Shown piece by piece: positions 5,505 through 5,994 of a stretch of 5,994 nucleotides of DNA (its first letter is position 1; each line of letters opens with the position of its first letter). The position numbers and the translations under genes were made by a program. This DNA is from Candidatus Bipolaricaulota bacterium (lineage in GTDB: Bacteria > Bipolaricaulota > Bipolaricaulia > Bipolaricaulales > Bipolaricaulaceae), in assembly GCA_015661965.1 (NCBI GenBank), contig DQVA01000070.1, forward strand, positions 1 to 5,994, in the 5' to 3' direction. The notes under the pieces are model-generated. The model did no database searches and was not told where the DNA came from. It saw only the letters and a program-made list of their open reading frames with translations.

Positions 5505-5994
5505 CTAGCGCACCGCCCGCAGGAGCCGCTCGTCCGGGAAGTAGCCCCGGTAGGCCCCCCGCCGCTTGCGGAACAGGGGCACCAGCGCCAGCCCCGCCAA
5601 AAATCCCCCCACATGGGCCCACCAGGCGATCCCGCCCCCAAACTGGGGTGCCACCAGGGCGGCGATCCCGGAGAAGAACTGGGTCAAAAACCAGATCCCC
5701 AGGTACAGCACCGCCGGAAGGGGGATGAAGATGGGCAGGAAGAAGACGGGCACCAGGGTGATGACCTCGGCGGTGGGGAACATGAGGAAGTAGGCCCCCA
5801 TCACCCCGGCGATGGCCCCGGAGGCGCCGATGGCCGGCACGGTGGAGGAGAGATTGGTGAAAAAGTGGGTCAGGGAGGCGGCAAGGCCGCACAGGAGGTA
5901 GACCCGACTTTGACAAGGTTTTTTGAAGAACCCGGTTAGAAAGGACAGTTGAGGTGGGTCAAGCGTGTGTGTGGCACCATGGCCCCTAGGGGTG
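5505..5994 (-). CDS. Rhomboid-family intramembrane serine protease, partial and possibly interrupted
   Basis: Rhomboids are polytopic membrane proteases that cleave transmembrane helices with a Ser-His dyad. The catalytic half is clear. YLLCGLAASLTHFFTNLSSTVPAIGASGAIAG-type sequence ends in the nucleophile motif GASG (Ser codon 5820-5822). Hydrophobic helices follow (AGVMGAYFLMF, LVPVFFLPIFIPL, AVLYLGIWFLTQFF), then AWWAHVGGFLAG with the catalytic His (codon 5613-5615). A basic cytoplasmic tail FRKRRGAYRGYFPDERLLRAVR ends at TAG 5505-5507. The frame stays open to the right edge, but rhomboid similarity stops near 5903. Upstream of VYLLCG the residues (GFFKKPCQSR and beyond) do not resemble the expected helix with its WIFG-N-VED-like block, and no other reverse frame supplies it. 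No ATG, GTG or TTG precedes the GTG at 5838-5840, which is too far inside the fold to be a credible start. The gene is either cut by the edge or disrupted. It lies 78 bases upstream of clpC, which has its own promoter. Confidence 0.8.
   Translation of the reverse strand, partial: TPRGHGATHTLDPPQLSFLTGFFKKPCQSRVYLLCGLAASLTHFFTNLSSTVPAIGASGAIAGVMGAYFLMFPTAEVITLVPVFFLPIFIPLPAVLYLGIWFLTQFFSGIAALVAPQFGGGIAWWAHVGGFLAGLALVPLFRKRRGAYRGYFPDERLLRAVR
5904..5994. other. Right-edge segment unlike rhomboid; possible mobile-element tip or junction
   Basis: This segment is visibly less GC-rich than the rest and carries no rhomboid signal in any reverse frame. On the + strand it contains TTGACA (5910-5915) with only a poor -10 region after it, a perfect 10-base palindrome CCCCTAGGGG (5983-5992), and a short + frame open from after a TAG at 5937-5939 to the edge. 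Possible starts in that frame are GTG 5967 and ATG 5979. A promoter just inside a border followed by a short leader and an ORF would fit the end of an insertion sequence with its transposase beyond the edge. No family could be assigned, and an assembly junction is equally possible. Confidence 0.3.

Noticed and set aside
5410..5916. A 168-residue - strand frame covering the rhomboid/clpC junction
   Set aside because: It is out of frame with the rhomboid catalytic motifs, has a TTG start and a Pro/Gly/Arg-rich composition, and runs across the promoter and CIRCE region.

Overview
The window is about two-thirds G+C by eye and fully bacterial in layout, with genes packed end to end. It carries a partial DNA-repair gene on the + strand and a proteostasis cluster on the - strand. 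No gene sequence here fixes the species. High GC, heavy GTG start use and an HrcA-type heat-shock operator fit a high-GC bacterium, possibly from an uncultured or thermophilic lineage; that last part is a guess.

Layout. Positions 1-1930 (+) hold the C-terminal three quarters of MutS, the mismatch-repair ATPase, whose start lies left of the window. It meets the cluster tail to tail, and the two convergent stop codons lie inside one CTAG palindrome (1927-1930). Reading right to left on the - strand come three genes. First is a rhomboid-type intramembrane serine protease (stop at 5505), whose recognisable homology ends near 5903. Next is a large ClpC-type AAA+ unfoldase (2763-5426) with an extra N-terminal zinc finger. 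Last is a membrane-anchored ClpP-fold serine protease of the SDH/SppA-like class (1927-2766), whose GTG start overlaps the clpC TGA stop.

Regulation. The only true intergenic gap is 78 bases (5427-5504), between rhomboid and clpC. It holds a good sigma-70-like promoter (TTGACC, 16 bases, TAAAAT), a degenerate but correctly spaced 27-bp CIRCE element over the expected transcription start, and a strong Shine-Dalgarno that places the clpC start at 5426. clpC and the downstream protease therefore look like a heat-shock-inducible, HrcA-repressed two-gene operon.

How the genes may work together. ClpC-like proteins normally feed unfolded substrates to ClpP. No clpP is present here, and the ClpP-docking tripeptide reads LGP instead of the usual [IVL]GF in a shortened loop. 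The translationally coupled partner is instead a membrane-anchored protease of ClpP fold. A membrane-linked unfoldase/protease pair, perhaps with the rhomboid protease, is the most interesting hypothesis in the window, but it rests on context only.

The right edge (about 5904-5994) is less GC-rich and does not match rhomboid in any reverse frame. It may be the tip of an inserted mobile element or a rearrangement junction. No tRNA, rRNA, CRISPR array or complete insertion sequence was seen, and no gene-free stretch exceeds 300 bases.
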